Positions 9,779-18,379 of a stretch of 64,000 nucleotides of DNA are shown piece by piece. Below the pieces are notes generated by a model that searched no databases, was not told where the DNA came from, and saw nothing but the letters and a program-made list of their open reading frames with translations. The stretch comes from Caenispirillum bisanense (lineage in GTDB: Bacteria > Pseudomonadota > Alphaproteobacteria > Rhodospirillales > UBA2165): positions 1-64,000 of the forward strand of contig CAMDWJ010000017.1 of assembly GCA_945877815.1 (NCBI GenBank), given 5' to 3'. How positions within the stretch are numbered: position 1 is the first letter of the stretch; every line of letters starts with the position of its first letter. The position numbers were made by a program, and so were the translations under genes.

Positions 9779-10526
9779 TCATCCCAATCCGATGGATCAG
9801 TCGTGCTGGATTTTCCAGATGGCGCATCTATCTACCTGGTTCCGCTGCATCACCATCGATATTCCCGGCTATGGCAAGTCGCCCAAGGCGACACCCGGCC
9901 TGACGACGATCGACATCGCGCAAGCCTGCTGGGAAGCGATCGACGAGGCCTTTCCCGGGGAAAGCGCGATCCTCACCGGCTGCTCCACGGGCTCCAATCT
10001 CGCGCCCTACATGTATCACCTGCGTCCCGATAAAACCAAAGCGCTCGTGCTTTCGGGCACCGGATACAATCCAGGCAAAGAATTCGTGCCCGGGCGGATC
10101 GCAGACTACCGCGAACGCGGTCTCGGCTTTCGCTGGGACTATACTTTTCAGGATATGAGCGCCTCGTTCCGCACCACTCCACTCGCGCATTACTTCGCCA
10201 ATCTGTTCAACGAGCGCAACGACTTCGGCGACGTCGATTCAATCGTCTATCAGTTCGAGGCGATGCAGACGCAAACGCAAAACGAGGATTTCCATTCGAG
10301 CATCAAGGCGCCGACGATCATCCTGACCGGCAGCGAGGACGGTTCGCACCAGCGTGCCTTCGTGTTGCAAAAACGCATCCCCGGCTGCGAATTGCGCGTG
10401 TTGCCCGGCGCCGGCCATGCCTGCCAGATCGAACAGCCGTGGCTGTTCAACCGCTTCATGCTGGAATTTTTCACCAAACACGGATTGATGCCAAAAGGAC
10501 CGAAGCCGCAACTGGCCTTGTTGTAA
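9738..10526 (+). pseudogene. Alpha/beta hydrolase lacking its N-terminus
   Basis: From about residue 9 (GPVIAFIHPNPMD) the frame is a good alpha/beta hydrolase: an HPNPMD oxyanion loop, GCSTGS with the nucleophilic Ser, TGSEDG with the acid, and PGAGHACQIEQP with the catalytic His. Relatives have roughly 18 more residues before this point (the first beta-strands). Here those are replaced by antisense amidase sequence, so the ATG at 9738 is probably not a natural start. Its first 41 bases overlap the 5' end of the amidase on the other strand. It may still be translated if a promoter arose, but it looks like one half of a deletion scar. Confidence 0.65.
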
Positions 10527-10606
10527 CTCCGTATATTTTTCCGCAAACGCGCCGCCTCGACTTGACTTGGATCAGTGTCTAGAAGGGGCGGCGCGCTTAT
10601 GCTTCG

Positions 10607-11626
10607 ATGGATAGCGCGGGAGTGGGAGCTATGCCGTTGGAGATACTGGCTTTACAGTGCCAATATGTGGCGCCGGACGGCACCCCGTGTTTCGACGATG
10701 CCGCACCGGGCGGGAGAGTGTGCGTCTGGCACGATCCGGCGGTCGAAAAATCCGGGCCTGATTGGACTGTTCGCCTCGAAGCTCTTGTGCGCGATGGGCA
10801 ATCTCTGGCCGGATTCGAACTTGCCCGCGCACAGCTCGACGGCGTCAATCTGACCGTACCCGAGCAGCCAACCGGCGCCGATTTGCGTTATGCCAATCTC
10901 AACCGGGCGAGCCTCAAGGGAGCCCGGCTGTACCGCGTCGATCTCACCGGCGCCACTCTTCTGAAGGCCAATCTGTCCGAAGCCAATCTCAACAGCGCCC
11001 AACTTGAGGACGCGGATCTGTTGGGCGCGGTCCTTACCGGCGCCCATTTGGACGACATTCGGTGGGGTAAGTCCCTACGCCAAGATCGCGAGGCCTATCT
11101 CGCCCTCAGCCAAGGCGATAGGAGCCTGGCTTTGCAGAACTTTCGCGAGGCCGAGGAAATCTATCGCGATCTGCGCATCATCTCGGAAGCCCAGGGCCAT
11201 CGTCGCGCCTCGGGCGAGTTCTTCTATCGCGAAATGCAAATGCGCCATCACAGGCTGCCGCGCCTCAGCTTGGTGCGGGGCGTATCGTGCTTCGCCCGAT
11301 TCCTGTACGGCTACGGCGAGCGGCCGAGTTATATCATCGGCTGCGCGCTCGCCTATCTTGCCTCGGTCGCGGTTTTGTATTTCGCCCTGGGCGTAATGGA
11401 CGACAATGTTTTGGTCGTCTTCGATCCGTCCAAGGGATTCGCAGCCAATTTCGCCGGCTATCTCACGTGCCTCTATTACAGCGTTATCACGTTCACAACG
11501 GTCGGCTACGGTGACATCGTCCCGATCGCCGGGGCCACGCGGGCAATCGCAGCCTTCGAGGCCCTCAGCGGCAATTTCATCATGGCGCTGTTCGTCGTTG
11601 TCTTCGTGCGCAAACTCGCGCGCTGA
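10607..11626 (+). CDS. Pentapeptide-repeat protein fused to a two-TM potassium channel
   Basis: A 339-residue protein with three parts. Residues 18-42 hold three Cys and a His (C18, C28, C39, H42) in a zinc-knuckle-like pattern. Residues 89-150 are pentapeptide repeats (ADLRYANLNRASLKGARLYR and onward), expected to form a right-handed beta-helix. After a charged linker, residues 241-262 and 317-335 are membrane helices around the pore sequence TTVGYGD (297-303), the K+ selectivity filter. So it is likely an inner-membrane K+ channel with a large cytoplasmic sensor. ATG 10607 and ATG 10631 (GGGAG just upstream) are both possible starts. It stands alone between unrelated genes. Confidence 0.85.
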   Translation: MDSAGVGAMPLEILALQCQYVAPDGTPCFDDAAPGGRVCVWHDPAVEKSGPDWTVRLEALVRDGQSLAGFELARAQLDGVNLTVPEQPTGADLRYANLNRASLKGARLYRVDLTGATLLKANLSEANLNSAQLEDADLLGAVLTGAHLDDIRWGKSLRQDREAYLALSQGDRSLALQNFREAEEIYRDLRIISEAQGHRRASGEFFYREMQMRHHRLPRLSLVRGVSCFARFLYGYGERPSYIIGCALAYLASVAVLYFALGVMDDNVLVVFDPSKGFAANFAGYLTCLYYSVITFTTVGYGDIVPIAGATRAIAAFEALSGNFIMALFVVVFVRKLAR

Positions 11627-11669
11627 TACCGAGCGCCGTTCGATTCGACAATCGCGAGGCGCAGGGCGT

Positions 11670-12827
11670 CTATTCGGCCGCCTTGGCCGCGATATTGCCG
11701 CCGAGTTTCTTCAAGCGCGGCAACACTTCCTTTCCAAACAAGGTCATCGAGCGCACCGTATCCTCGTGCGGCATGGCGCCACCTTGCTGCATCACCAGCA
11801 AATTGCCGAGACCGCCGACCCGTTCGGAGAATTCAACGATCTGTTTGTAAACGCTGTCCGGCGTGCCGACGATCAAGGCGCCCTTCTCACGCATCAAGGG
11901 GGCGCCGCCCTGTCTCAGAAACGCCGTACGGCTTGCCGATTGCCCGCGCATTCCGGCGACCACGGCATCGAGCGTCGAATAGCCGGTGGGATTGGAAAAT
12001 TGCGGCTGCGATCGGCCGCCGATATACCACATCAAATGATCCGCGCCCACTTGGGCTTCCTTCTCCGTTTCCGCGGTGAAAACGAACGGCATATAGGCAA
12101 AGCGTTCCGGCCCTGGCGTGGGCAGGCCGTCTTCGGCGCAGGCGTCGCGGTAGGCATCGAAAAGTTTCTTCACCGCCTCATGTGGCTGCAGGAAGGACGC
12201 AAATTTATAGCCGCGCCGTGCAACTTCCTTGACGTTTTCGGCATTTGAACCGCCGGTGATCCAGACCGGCGGATGCGGCTGCTGATAGGTACGCGGCCAC
12301 ACATTGATGTTGCGATAGTGCCAGAAGCGGCCTTCGTAATTGAACGGCCCGTCATGCGTGGTCCAGGCCTTCAACACCAGATCGACGCCATCCCATAGGC
12401 GTTCGTAGGTGAGCGCCGGGTTGGTGTTGGCAGGGAACAATTCGTTGGTGACGCCCCGCACGAAGCCCACTTCGAGGCGCCCGCCCGAGATAACGTCGAT
12501 CATCGCCATTTCCTCGGCGACGCGGATCGGGTCGGAGCGGTTGGCGATCGGATTGCCGAGGATCAGGATTCGGCCCTTCTTGGTCTGGCGTGCCAGGATT
12601 GCGCACGACAGCGGCCCTGCCACATTGATGCAGCCCGCAGTCGCGTGATGCTCATTGAGCATGTGGTTGAAACCAAGCTCGTCGGCCAGCACATATTCAT
12701 CGAAATAACGTTCGTACAAACGCCGCCCGATCTCCGGATCGAAGACCTCGCTGCCGAGCGTGACCGCGCGCGGCCCGTCGGCCGGAATCTCCGGATAGGG
12801 CATCTCGGTGAAGTGCCAGACTTCCAT
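11670..12827 (-). CDS. Luciferase-like FMN-dependent monooxygenase
   Basis: A 385-residue bacterial luciferase-family protein (LLM fold, TIM barrel). Landmarks include LNEHHATAGCINVAGP near residue 60, the conserved ISGGRLEVGFVRG segment around residue 115, and WITGGSNAENVKEVARRGYK around 190. Such enzymes use reduced flavin to oxidise organic substrates with O2. It is the last gene of a three-gene minus-strand unit: substrate-binding protein, alpha/beta hydrolase, LLM monooxygenase, with gaps of 4 and 10 bases. This context suggests uptake and breakdown of one compound, whose identity is not evident. Confidence 0.87.
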   Translation of the reverse strand: MEVWHFTEMPYPEIPADGPRAVTLGSEVFDPEIGRRLYERYFDEYVLADELGFNHMLNEHHATAGCINVAGPLSCAILARQTKKGRILILGNPIANRSDPIRVAEEMAMIDVISGGRLEVGFVRGVTNELFPANTNPALTYERLWDGVDLVLKAWTTHDGPFNYEGRFWHYRNINVWPRTYQQPHPPVWITGGSNAENVKEVARRGYKFASFLQPHEAVKKLFDAYRDACAEDGLPTPGPERFAYMPFVFTAETEKEAQVGADHLMWYIGGRSQPQFSNPTGYSTLDAVVAGMRGQSASRTAFLRQGGAPLMREKGALIVGTPDSVYKQIVEFSERVGGLGNLLVMQQGGAMPHEDTVRSMTLFGKEVLPRLKKLGGNIAAKAAE

Positions 12828-12837
12828 CGCCGTCTCC

Positions 12838-13626
12838 TTAATTCTTCAGAAAATCGCGCAGCATCGCTGCCGCGCGTTCGGGTTGCTCAAGCTGCGGCAG
12901 GTGCCCTGCCCCTGCCATCGTTTCGAAGACCGCACCCGGGATCGCCGCGGCATAGGCGCGGCCGTAGGCGGGCGTCACGATGCCGTCCTTTTCACCCCAC
13001 ACGACAAACGTCGGGACCGATATGCGATGCAGCCGGCCGAGCAGCTTGGGATTGTGCATATAGGGTTCCCAGCAATAGCGCACGGTCGCCAGTCGGTTGC
13101 GCGCGATCACACGAACCGCCGCCTCGTCCATCGTCGCGAAATCGGGCGCGCGCGACGGATCGCCATACGTTCGCGCAGCCAGGTCGTCGCGCGGCAGCAC
13201 GTAGATATCGGCGATATCGCGATCGTAGGGCCCGCCGATCTTGATGCCGTAAGAATCCACCAATGCGATGCGACCGAGGTTCTGGCAACTCTTGGTCGCC
13301 ATCTCGGCGGCGATCCAGCCGCCGAGGCTGAAGCCCACCAGGCGCACGTCGCGCAATTTCAGATGGTCGATGAGATCGAGGTAAAGATAGGCGATGTCGT
13401 CGACATTCGTGAGGCGCTCGTCATCGGGACTGGCGCCGAACCCCGGCGCGTCGGGCACGATGACCTCGAAATCCTTGGCCAGAAGGTCGACGAGCTTCGA
13501 TCCTGCTTCGGTGCCATCTTCGTTGGTCAGCAGCAGCAGCGGCGCGCCCGACCCTTGCCGCGTCACCGCGACGTCGATGCCGTTGAGGGTCATCACGCTG
13601 GGCGATTGAGTGAGACTTACATCCAT
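12838..13626 (-). CDS. Alpha/beta fold hydrolase
   Basis: A 262-residue cytoplasmic alpha/beta hydrolase. GFSLGG (about residue 98) carries the nucleophilic Ser, WGEKDGIVTP the acid, and AGAGHLPQLEQPE the His. The oxyanion loop near residue 33 reads LLTNEDGTEAG instead of the common HG motif, which is unusual but occurs in some subfamilies. The start lies four bases after the stop of the upstream ABC substrate-binding gene, and the luciferase-like gene follows after 10 bases. It may cleave an ester or C-C bond in a compound handled by this operon. Confidence 0.85.
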   Translation of the reverse strand: MDVSLTQSPSVMTLNGIDVAVTRQGSGAPLLLLTNEDGTEAGSKLVDLLAKDFEVIVPDAPGFGASPDDERLTNVDDIAYLYLDLIDHLKLRDVRLVGFSLGGWIAAEMATKSCQNLGRIALVDSYGIKIGGPYDRDIADIYVLPRDDLAARTYGDPSRAPDFATMDEAAVRVIARNRLATVRYCWEPYMHNPKLLGRLHRISVPTFVVWGEKDGIVTPAYGRAYAAAIPGAVFETMAGAGHLPQLEQPERAAAMLRDFLKN

Positions 13627-13630
13627 AAGG

Positions 13631-15166
13631 TCATTTCCAAAAAATGTCGCTGATCTGGACGACGTTGGCTTTCAGTTTGTTGCTGTCCACCCGCACGTCC
13701 TTGGTATGGGCGAAGACCCATGGCATCGACGAAATCGGCACGATATAGGCCTCCGCGTTCACGCGATCGAGTACGGGGCGGAAGATCCGGCCGCGCTTGA
13801 CGTTGTCCGGTTCGCTGCTGCCGTCCTCCATCGCCTTGGCGATGAGCGGATCGTTCCAGTAGTCGCGCGAGCCGGTGAAGAACGAGTCGAGAATATCGCT
13901 GGTTTCGGGGAATGTTCCCGTGGGCCGAAATCCGATGAAGGCGGCGAGCTTGCTGTCCTCGCGCAACTGGATGTAGCCGCTGATGGTCTGTTGCGACACA
14001 GTCATATTGATGCCGATTTGCTTCAAATATCCCGCGACCGCGACCGCGATATCCTTGACCGGCTGATGGACGTGCAAGGTCATCTCGAAGCCGTTCGGAT
14101 AGCCGGCCTCGATCATCAGTTTTTTTGCCTCGCTCGGATTGTATCCGTAGGGCTTGGTCGACGGATCGCAGGCAAGAGTGAAGGGGAAACAGATCGCCGA
14201 CATCATCTCGGCTTGACTGCCGCCCGGCACGATTTCCTTGGCGATCTTTTCCTTGTCGATCGCCATCGCCACCGCCTTGCGCACGCGCGGATCGGTGAAT
14301 TCCTTGCGCCCGGTGCGCCCGACCCCGTCCACCATCATATAGATGAAGGACGAACTTTTGACCGGCGTGACCGCGACATTGGGATGCTTCGCCAGCTCCT
14401 TCGCCGCGTCCTCGGGCATATTGCGCAAAAGATCGAGCCCGCCGGTCATAAGCTGTGCGATCTGCGTCTGCGGATCGGGGACCGGAACAACCTCGATCCG
14501 TTTAATGGGAGCGCGTCGATAGGTGAGCGCGGGGTGCAGCTTGTCGAACCGCTCGACCACGTAACCCTTGTTGCGATCCATCGAGACGAGCTTGTAGGGC
14601 CCCGCACTCGCCGCCGAGACCCGGCCGTAATCGGCCTTGTTCTCCAGCTTGCCGAGAATGTCGGAATCCATCACGGAAAACCGCGCCGACAAGGCGAGCA
14701 GATCGAGCGCGTAGGGTTCGGTCAAATGGATGCGAATTTTGTGATTGCCGAGTTTCTCGACGCTTTTGATCCAGGTATAGCGGTTCTTGCTGCGGATCTT
14801 GGAGGCGGGATCGATGGTGTAATCGATCGACGCCTTGATATCGTCGGCGGTGAACAGCTTGCCGCTATGCAGAGTGACCCCTTCGCGCAGATCGACCTCA
14901 AGCGTCTTGTTGTCGATATGGCGCCACGCGGTCGCCAACTCGGGAACCCATTTGCCCGCCTTCTCGTCCAATGCCATCAGCGGCGAATAAATCTGATCGT
15001 AGATTTGCCCCGCCTCTTCCAGCGCCATGTCGTAGGGCGAGAGGACGGCATAAACGTCATTAGCGCTCATGCGCAGCGTGTCTTTTGATTTTTGCGCCGC
15101 GACGGGGCCACTCGCCAACGCGGCAATCGCCGCCCAGCACACGCCTGCCCAAAGCGATTTGAACAT
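13631..15166 (-). CDS. ABC transporter substrate-binding protein, peptide/nickel family 5
   Basis: A 511-residue periplasmic binding protein of the DppA/OppA type. The signal peptide (MFKSLWAGVCWAAIAALASG, cleavage near VAAQ) is followed by the two-lobed fold; the family motif appears as LATAWRHIDNKTLEVDLREG near residue 80. Such proteins capture peptides or other small molecules for an ABC importer. No permease or ATPase genes follow. Instead a hydrolase and a luciferase-like monooxygenase do, so the importer core must be elsewhere or the protein has been recruited to a catabolic unit. Confidence 0.88.
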   Translation of the reverse strand: MFKSLWAGVCWAAIAALASGPVAAQKSKDTLRMSANDVYAVLSPYDMALEEAGQIYDQIYSPLMALDEKAGKWVPELATAWRHIDNKTLEVDLREGVTLHSGKLFTADDIKASIDYTIDPASKIRSKNRYTWIKSVEKLGNHKIRIHLTEPYALDLLALSARFSVMDSDILGKLENKADYGRVSAASAGPYKLVSMDRNKGYVVERFDKLHPALTYRRAPIKRIEVVPVPDPQTQIAQLMTGGLDLLRNMPEDAAKELAKHPNVAVTPVKSSSFIYMMVDGVGRTGRKEFTDPRVRKAVAMAIDKEKIAKEIVPGGSQAEMMSAICFPFTLACDPSTKPYGYNPSEAKKLMIEAGYPNGFEMTLHVHQPVKDIAVAVAGYLKQIGINMTVSQQTISGYIQLREDSKLAAFIGFRPTGTFPETSDILDSFFTGSRDYWNDPLIAKAMEDGSSEPDNVKRGRIFRPVLDRVNAEAYIVPISSMPWVFAHTKDVRVDSNKLKANVVQISDIFWK

Positions 15167-15280
15167 TGGCCGTCTCCCTGTTTTTTCCGGTTGATCCGGT
15201 TATCGTTAATTCTAGCAACGAATTCGGCAGGGAGGCCACCTCTGTTTTGTGCAGGGTGGGAATTTTCCTTCGAATAAAGG

Positions 15281-15655
15281 CTAGGCCGGATCGGGCTCGT
15301 CGCTCCGCGCCCAGGCAAGCGCGTCCTCATATTTACCCGCATCGAAGATACGCACGCCGGCGGTGGCGACGGTCACCGCGATGCGCGCCGCAAGCGTCGC
15401 CCAGCCGAGTGTTCCGACTAAGGCAATACGCCTCACCTTGTCCCAATGGTTGATGCCGAAGGCGGCCTTATCGTAAGACGCCTGCCATTCCCAACCGTCG
15501 AATTCCGAGAGATCGGCAACAACACGCAAAGCACCCTCGCGCTCGGCGATATCCACCAGCATCGGCAGGGTGTCGAGATAGTCGGCGTCGGTCAGCCGAC
15601 CGACGAGCTTGAGGGAAACCAGCGGCCCCTTGCTTTCGGGCATCCAAATGAACAT
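15281..15655 (-). CDS. STAS/SpoIIAA-like domain protein
   Basis: A 124-residue protein with the pattern of single-domain SpoIIAA-like (PF11964) proteins: LVSLKLVGRLTDADYLDTLP at the start, a central ALRVVADLSEFDGWEWQAS, and a final strand-helix ending in a W-A-R motif. The fold is STAS-like. Function is unknown; members may bind lipids or partner proteins. It follows lpd on the same strand after 22 bases but has no clear metabolic link to it. Confidence 0.7.
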   Translation of the reverse strand: MFIWMPESKGPLVSLKLVGRLTDADYLDTLPMLVDIAEREGALRVVADLSEFDGWEWQASYDKAAFGINHWDKVRRIALVGTLGWATLAARIAVTVATAGVRIFDAGKYEDALAWARSDEPDPA

Positions 15656-15677
15656 GCGGGAAGTTTAAGGCCCGTCC

Positions 15678-17090
15678 TCAGATGTGCAAGGCGCGACCTT
15701 CGACCGCGAGGGCGGCTTCTTTCACAACTTCGTAAAGGCCCGGGTGCCCATGGCTGGACCGCGCGATATCCTCCGACGCCGCTTTGAATTCCATGGCGAC
15801 CACGCATTCCTGGATCAGTTCCCCCGCCTGGGCGCCCAGGATATGGACGCCCAAGACCTGATCGGTCGTCGCATCGGCCAGGATTTTGACGAAACCGTCG
15901 GTCGCGGCCATGGCGCGGGCACGCGCATTGGCCATGAAGGGGAACTTGCCGACCTTGTAGGCGACATTGGCGGCCTTCAATTGTTCCTCGGTTTTGCCGA
16001 GGCCCGCGATCTCGGGGAAGGTATAGACGATGGCGGGAATTGCATCGTAATTCACATGGCCCGCCTGGCCGGCCAGCAGTTCGGCCAGCGCCACGCCCTC
16101 CTCCTCAGCCTTGTGCGCCAGCATGGCGCCGCCCACCACGTCGCCGATGGCATAAATGCCCTCGACATTGGTCTTGTAGCCATGGGCGACTTCGACAAAA
16201 CCGCGCTTATCGAGCGCGACGCCCACATTTTCCAGCCCGAGCCCTTGGGTGAAGGGACGCCGCCCGATGGCGACCAGCACGATCTCGGCATTGAGTTCCT
16301 CGGCGGCACCGCCCGCTTTGGGCTCGACCGTCAAGGTCACACCGGACTTCGCGGTTTTGGCACCCGTTACCTTGGCGCCCAACTTGAATTTGATGCCCTG
16401 CTTCTCGAACAAGCGGCGCGCGGCGGTGGCGACCTCCGCGTCCATGCCGGGCAGAATCGCGTCCAGGAATTCGACCACCATGACCTCGGCGCCCAGGCGC
16501 CGCCAGACGGATCCCAGTTCCAGGCCGATGACGCCGCCGCCCACCAACACCAGGCTTTTCGGAACTTTTGTCAGCGCGATCGCGCCGGTGGACGAGACAA
16601 TCTGCTTTTCGTCGATGGCGACACCAGGCAGCGGGGCGACCTCGGAGCCGGTGGCGATGACGATATGTTTGGCCGTGATCTCCTTGACCTTGCCGTCCTC
16701 GCCCGCATAGGCGACGACGCCCTTGGATTTAATCGAGCCGGTACCGAGCAGGCGCGTGATCTTGTTCTTCTTCATCAGGAAGTCGACGCCCTTTACGGTC
16801 GCTTCGACCACCTTGTCCTTGTGGCTCATCATCCCAGGAAGATCGAGCGCCACACCGCTCACCTTGATTCCTTGGGCGGCGAAGCCGTGATTGGCCTCCT
16901 CGAACAGATGCGACGAGTGCAACAAGGCTTTAGACGGGATGCAGCCGATATTGAGGCAGGTGCCGCCCAGCGTCTTCATCTTCTCGACGATCGCGACGCT
17001 CATACCCAATTGAGCCGCCCGAATGGCGCAGACATAGCCGCCCGGCCCGCCGCCGATCACCACCACATCGAACGAAGAAGTATCGGCCAT
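15678..17090 (-). CDS. lpdA: Dihydrolipoyl dehydrogenase (E3)
   Basis: The 470-residue FAD enzyme that reoxidises the lipoyl groups of 2-oxoglutarate dehydrogenase (and possibly pyruvate dehydrogenase) and makes NADH. The FAD-binding GGGPGGYVCA begins at residue 13. The redox-active disulfide is C45-C50 in GGTCLNIGCIPSK, the NAD site is VGGGVIGLELGSVWRRLG, the second FAD contact is YAIGDVVGGAMLAHKAEEEG, and the C-terminal His-Glu pair is in SSHGHPGLYE. It closes the sucA-sucB-lpd run. A 12-bp palindrome sits in the 78-base gap after sucB. Confidence 0.95.
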   Translation of the reverse strand: MADTSSFDVVVIGGGPGGYVCAIRAAQLGMSVAIVEKMKTLGGTCLNIGCIPSKALLHSSHLFEEANHGFAAQGIKVSGVALDLPGMMSHKDKVVEATVKGVDFLMKKNKITRLLGTGSIKSKGVVAYAGEDGKVKEITAKHIVIATGSEVAPLPGVAIDEKQIVSSTGAIALTKVPKSLVLVGGGVIGLELGSVWRRLGAEVMVVEFLDAILPGMDAEVATAARRLFEKQGIKFKLGAKVTGAKTAKSGVTLTVEPKAGGAAEELNAEIVLVAIGRRPFTQGLGLENVGVALDKRGFVEVAHGYKTNVEGIYAIGDVVGGAMLAHKAEEEGVALAELLAGQAGHVNYDAIPAIVYTFPEIAGLGKTEEQLKAANVAYKVGKFPFMANARARAMAATDGFVKILADATTDQVLGVHILGAQAGELIQECVVAMEFKAASEDIARSSHGHPGLYEVVKEAALAVEGRALHI

Positions 17091-17112
17091 AAACTAAAAC
17101 TCCCTAAATAAA

Positions 17113-17141
17113 GTCATGCCCGGACTTGATCCGGGCATGAC
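17113..17141 (+). repeat. Palindromic intergenic repeat between sucB and lpd
   Basis: GTCATGCCCGGA-cttga-TCCGGGCATGAC is a perfect 12-bp inverted repeat with a five-base loop. This type is widespread in alphaproteobacterial genomes and is related to the pair after uvrB. Inside an operon it could stabilise the upstream sucAB message or lower read-through into lpd. Confidence 0.8.
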
Positions 17142-17168
17142 GGCTTATTTTGTGAATAACGTCGCATG

Positions 17169-18344
17169 CTACATATCAAATAAAATGCGCTGCGGATCCT
17201 CGATGCAGTCCTTGATGCGCACGAGGAAAGAGACCGCCTCGCGGCCATCGACGATGCGGTGATCGTAAGACAGCGCCACATACATGATCGGGCGGGCCTC
17301 GATCTTGCCGTCCTTCATCACCACCGGACGCTGCACGATATTGTGCATGCCGAGGATGCCGGATTGCGGCGCATTAAGGATCGGCGTGGACAGCATCGAG
17401 CCGTAGATGCCGCCGTTGGTGATGGTGAAGGTGCCGCCGGTCATTTCATCCAGCGTGAGCTTGCCGTCGCGCGCGCGCTTGCCAAAATCGCCGATTTTTT
17501 TCTCGATGTCGGCGAAGCTCATATTGTCGGCATCGCGCAGCACCGGAACGACCAAGCCGTTCTCGGTGCCCACGGCCACGCCGATATCGTAATGATTCTT
17601 GTAGACGACCTCGTTGCCGTCGATCTCGGCATTCACCGCCGGGAAATCGCGCAAGGCGACCATCGCCGCCTTCACGAAAAAGCTCATGAAGCCCAAACGC
17701 ACGCCGTGCGCCTTCTCGAACGAGTCGCGGTATCTCGTGCGCGCCTCCATCACCGCGCTCATATCCACCTCGTTGAAGGTGGTGAGCATGGCGGCGGTGT
17801 TCTGCGCTTCCTTGAGACGCTCGGCGATGCGGGTGCGCAGCCGCGACATCTTCACGCGTTCCTCGCGCGGACCGGCGGGGCGGGACGGAATCTGAACAGA
17901 GGCGGCGAGCACGTCGCCCTTGGTGATGCGCCCATCCTTGCCGGTGCCGGCAACCGAAGCCGGATCGATCTTGTTATCGGCCGCGATCTTGGCCGCCGAG
18001 GGCGCCATGACGGGTTCGGATTTTTTCGCAGGAGCCGCTGGAGCCGCCTTGGCGGGAGCGGGAGCGGCAGCCGGCGCGGATTTGGGTGCCGATTTCACGG
18101 CGACGGCCCCTTCGGCGATCAGGCCCAGAATCGCGCCGACCTCGACCTCGGCCCCGGTCGCCGCGCGGATCTCGCTGAGCGTGCCGGCGGCGGGCGCATT
18201 AACCTCGATCGTCACCTTGTCAGTTTCAAGTTCGAGCAGCGGCTCGTCCTTGGCCACCGTATCGCCCACCGATTTCAGCCAATTGGCGACGGTCGCCTCG
18301 GATAGCGATTCGCCCAGCGTCGGTACTTTGATCTCGGTTGCCAT
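17169..18344 (-). CDS. sucB: Dihydrolipoyllysine succinyltransferase (E2 of 2-oxoglutarate dehydrogenase)
   Basis: A 391-residue E2 core enzyme that passes the succinyl group from E1 to CoA. Residues 1-77 are a lipoyl domain with the lipoylated K43 ([10 protein letters not shown]). An Ala/Pro/Lys linker follows (about 83-115), then a peripheral subunit-binding domain ([20 protein letters not shown]), a second linker and the catalytic domain ending with [16 protein letters not shown] (catalytic His). It lies 35 bases after sucA. Length and domain order are normal. Confidence 0.95.
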   Translation of the reverse strand: MATEIKVPTLGESLSEATVANWLKSVGDTVAKDEPLLELETDKVTIEVNAPAAGTLSEIRAATGAEVEVGAILGLIAEGAVAVKSAPKSAPAAAPAPAKAAPAAPAKKSEPVMAPSAAKIAADNKIDPASVAGTGKDGRITKGDVLAASVQIPSRPAGPREERVKMSRLRTRIAERLKEAQNTAAMLTTFNEVDMSAVMEARTRYRDSFEKAHGVRLGFMSFFVKAAMVALRDFPAVNAEIDGNEVVYKNHYDIGVAVGTENGLVVPVLRDADNMSFADIEKKIGDFGKRARDGKLTLDEMTGGTFTITNGGIYGSMLSTPILNAPQSGILGMHNIVQRPVVMKDGKIEARPIMYVALSYDHRIVDGREAVSFLVRIKDCIEDPQRILFDM

Positions 18345-18379
18345 GATGGATTTCCTTGGCCGTCTAATTTTAAGCGTGG

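Noticed and set aside
13610..15088. Long plus-strand frame opposite the substrate-binding protein gene
   Set aside because: Antisense shadow; the minus strand has a signal peptide and a full SBP_bac_5 pattern.
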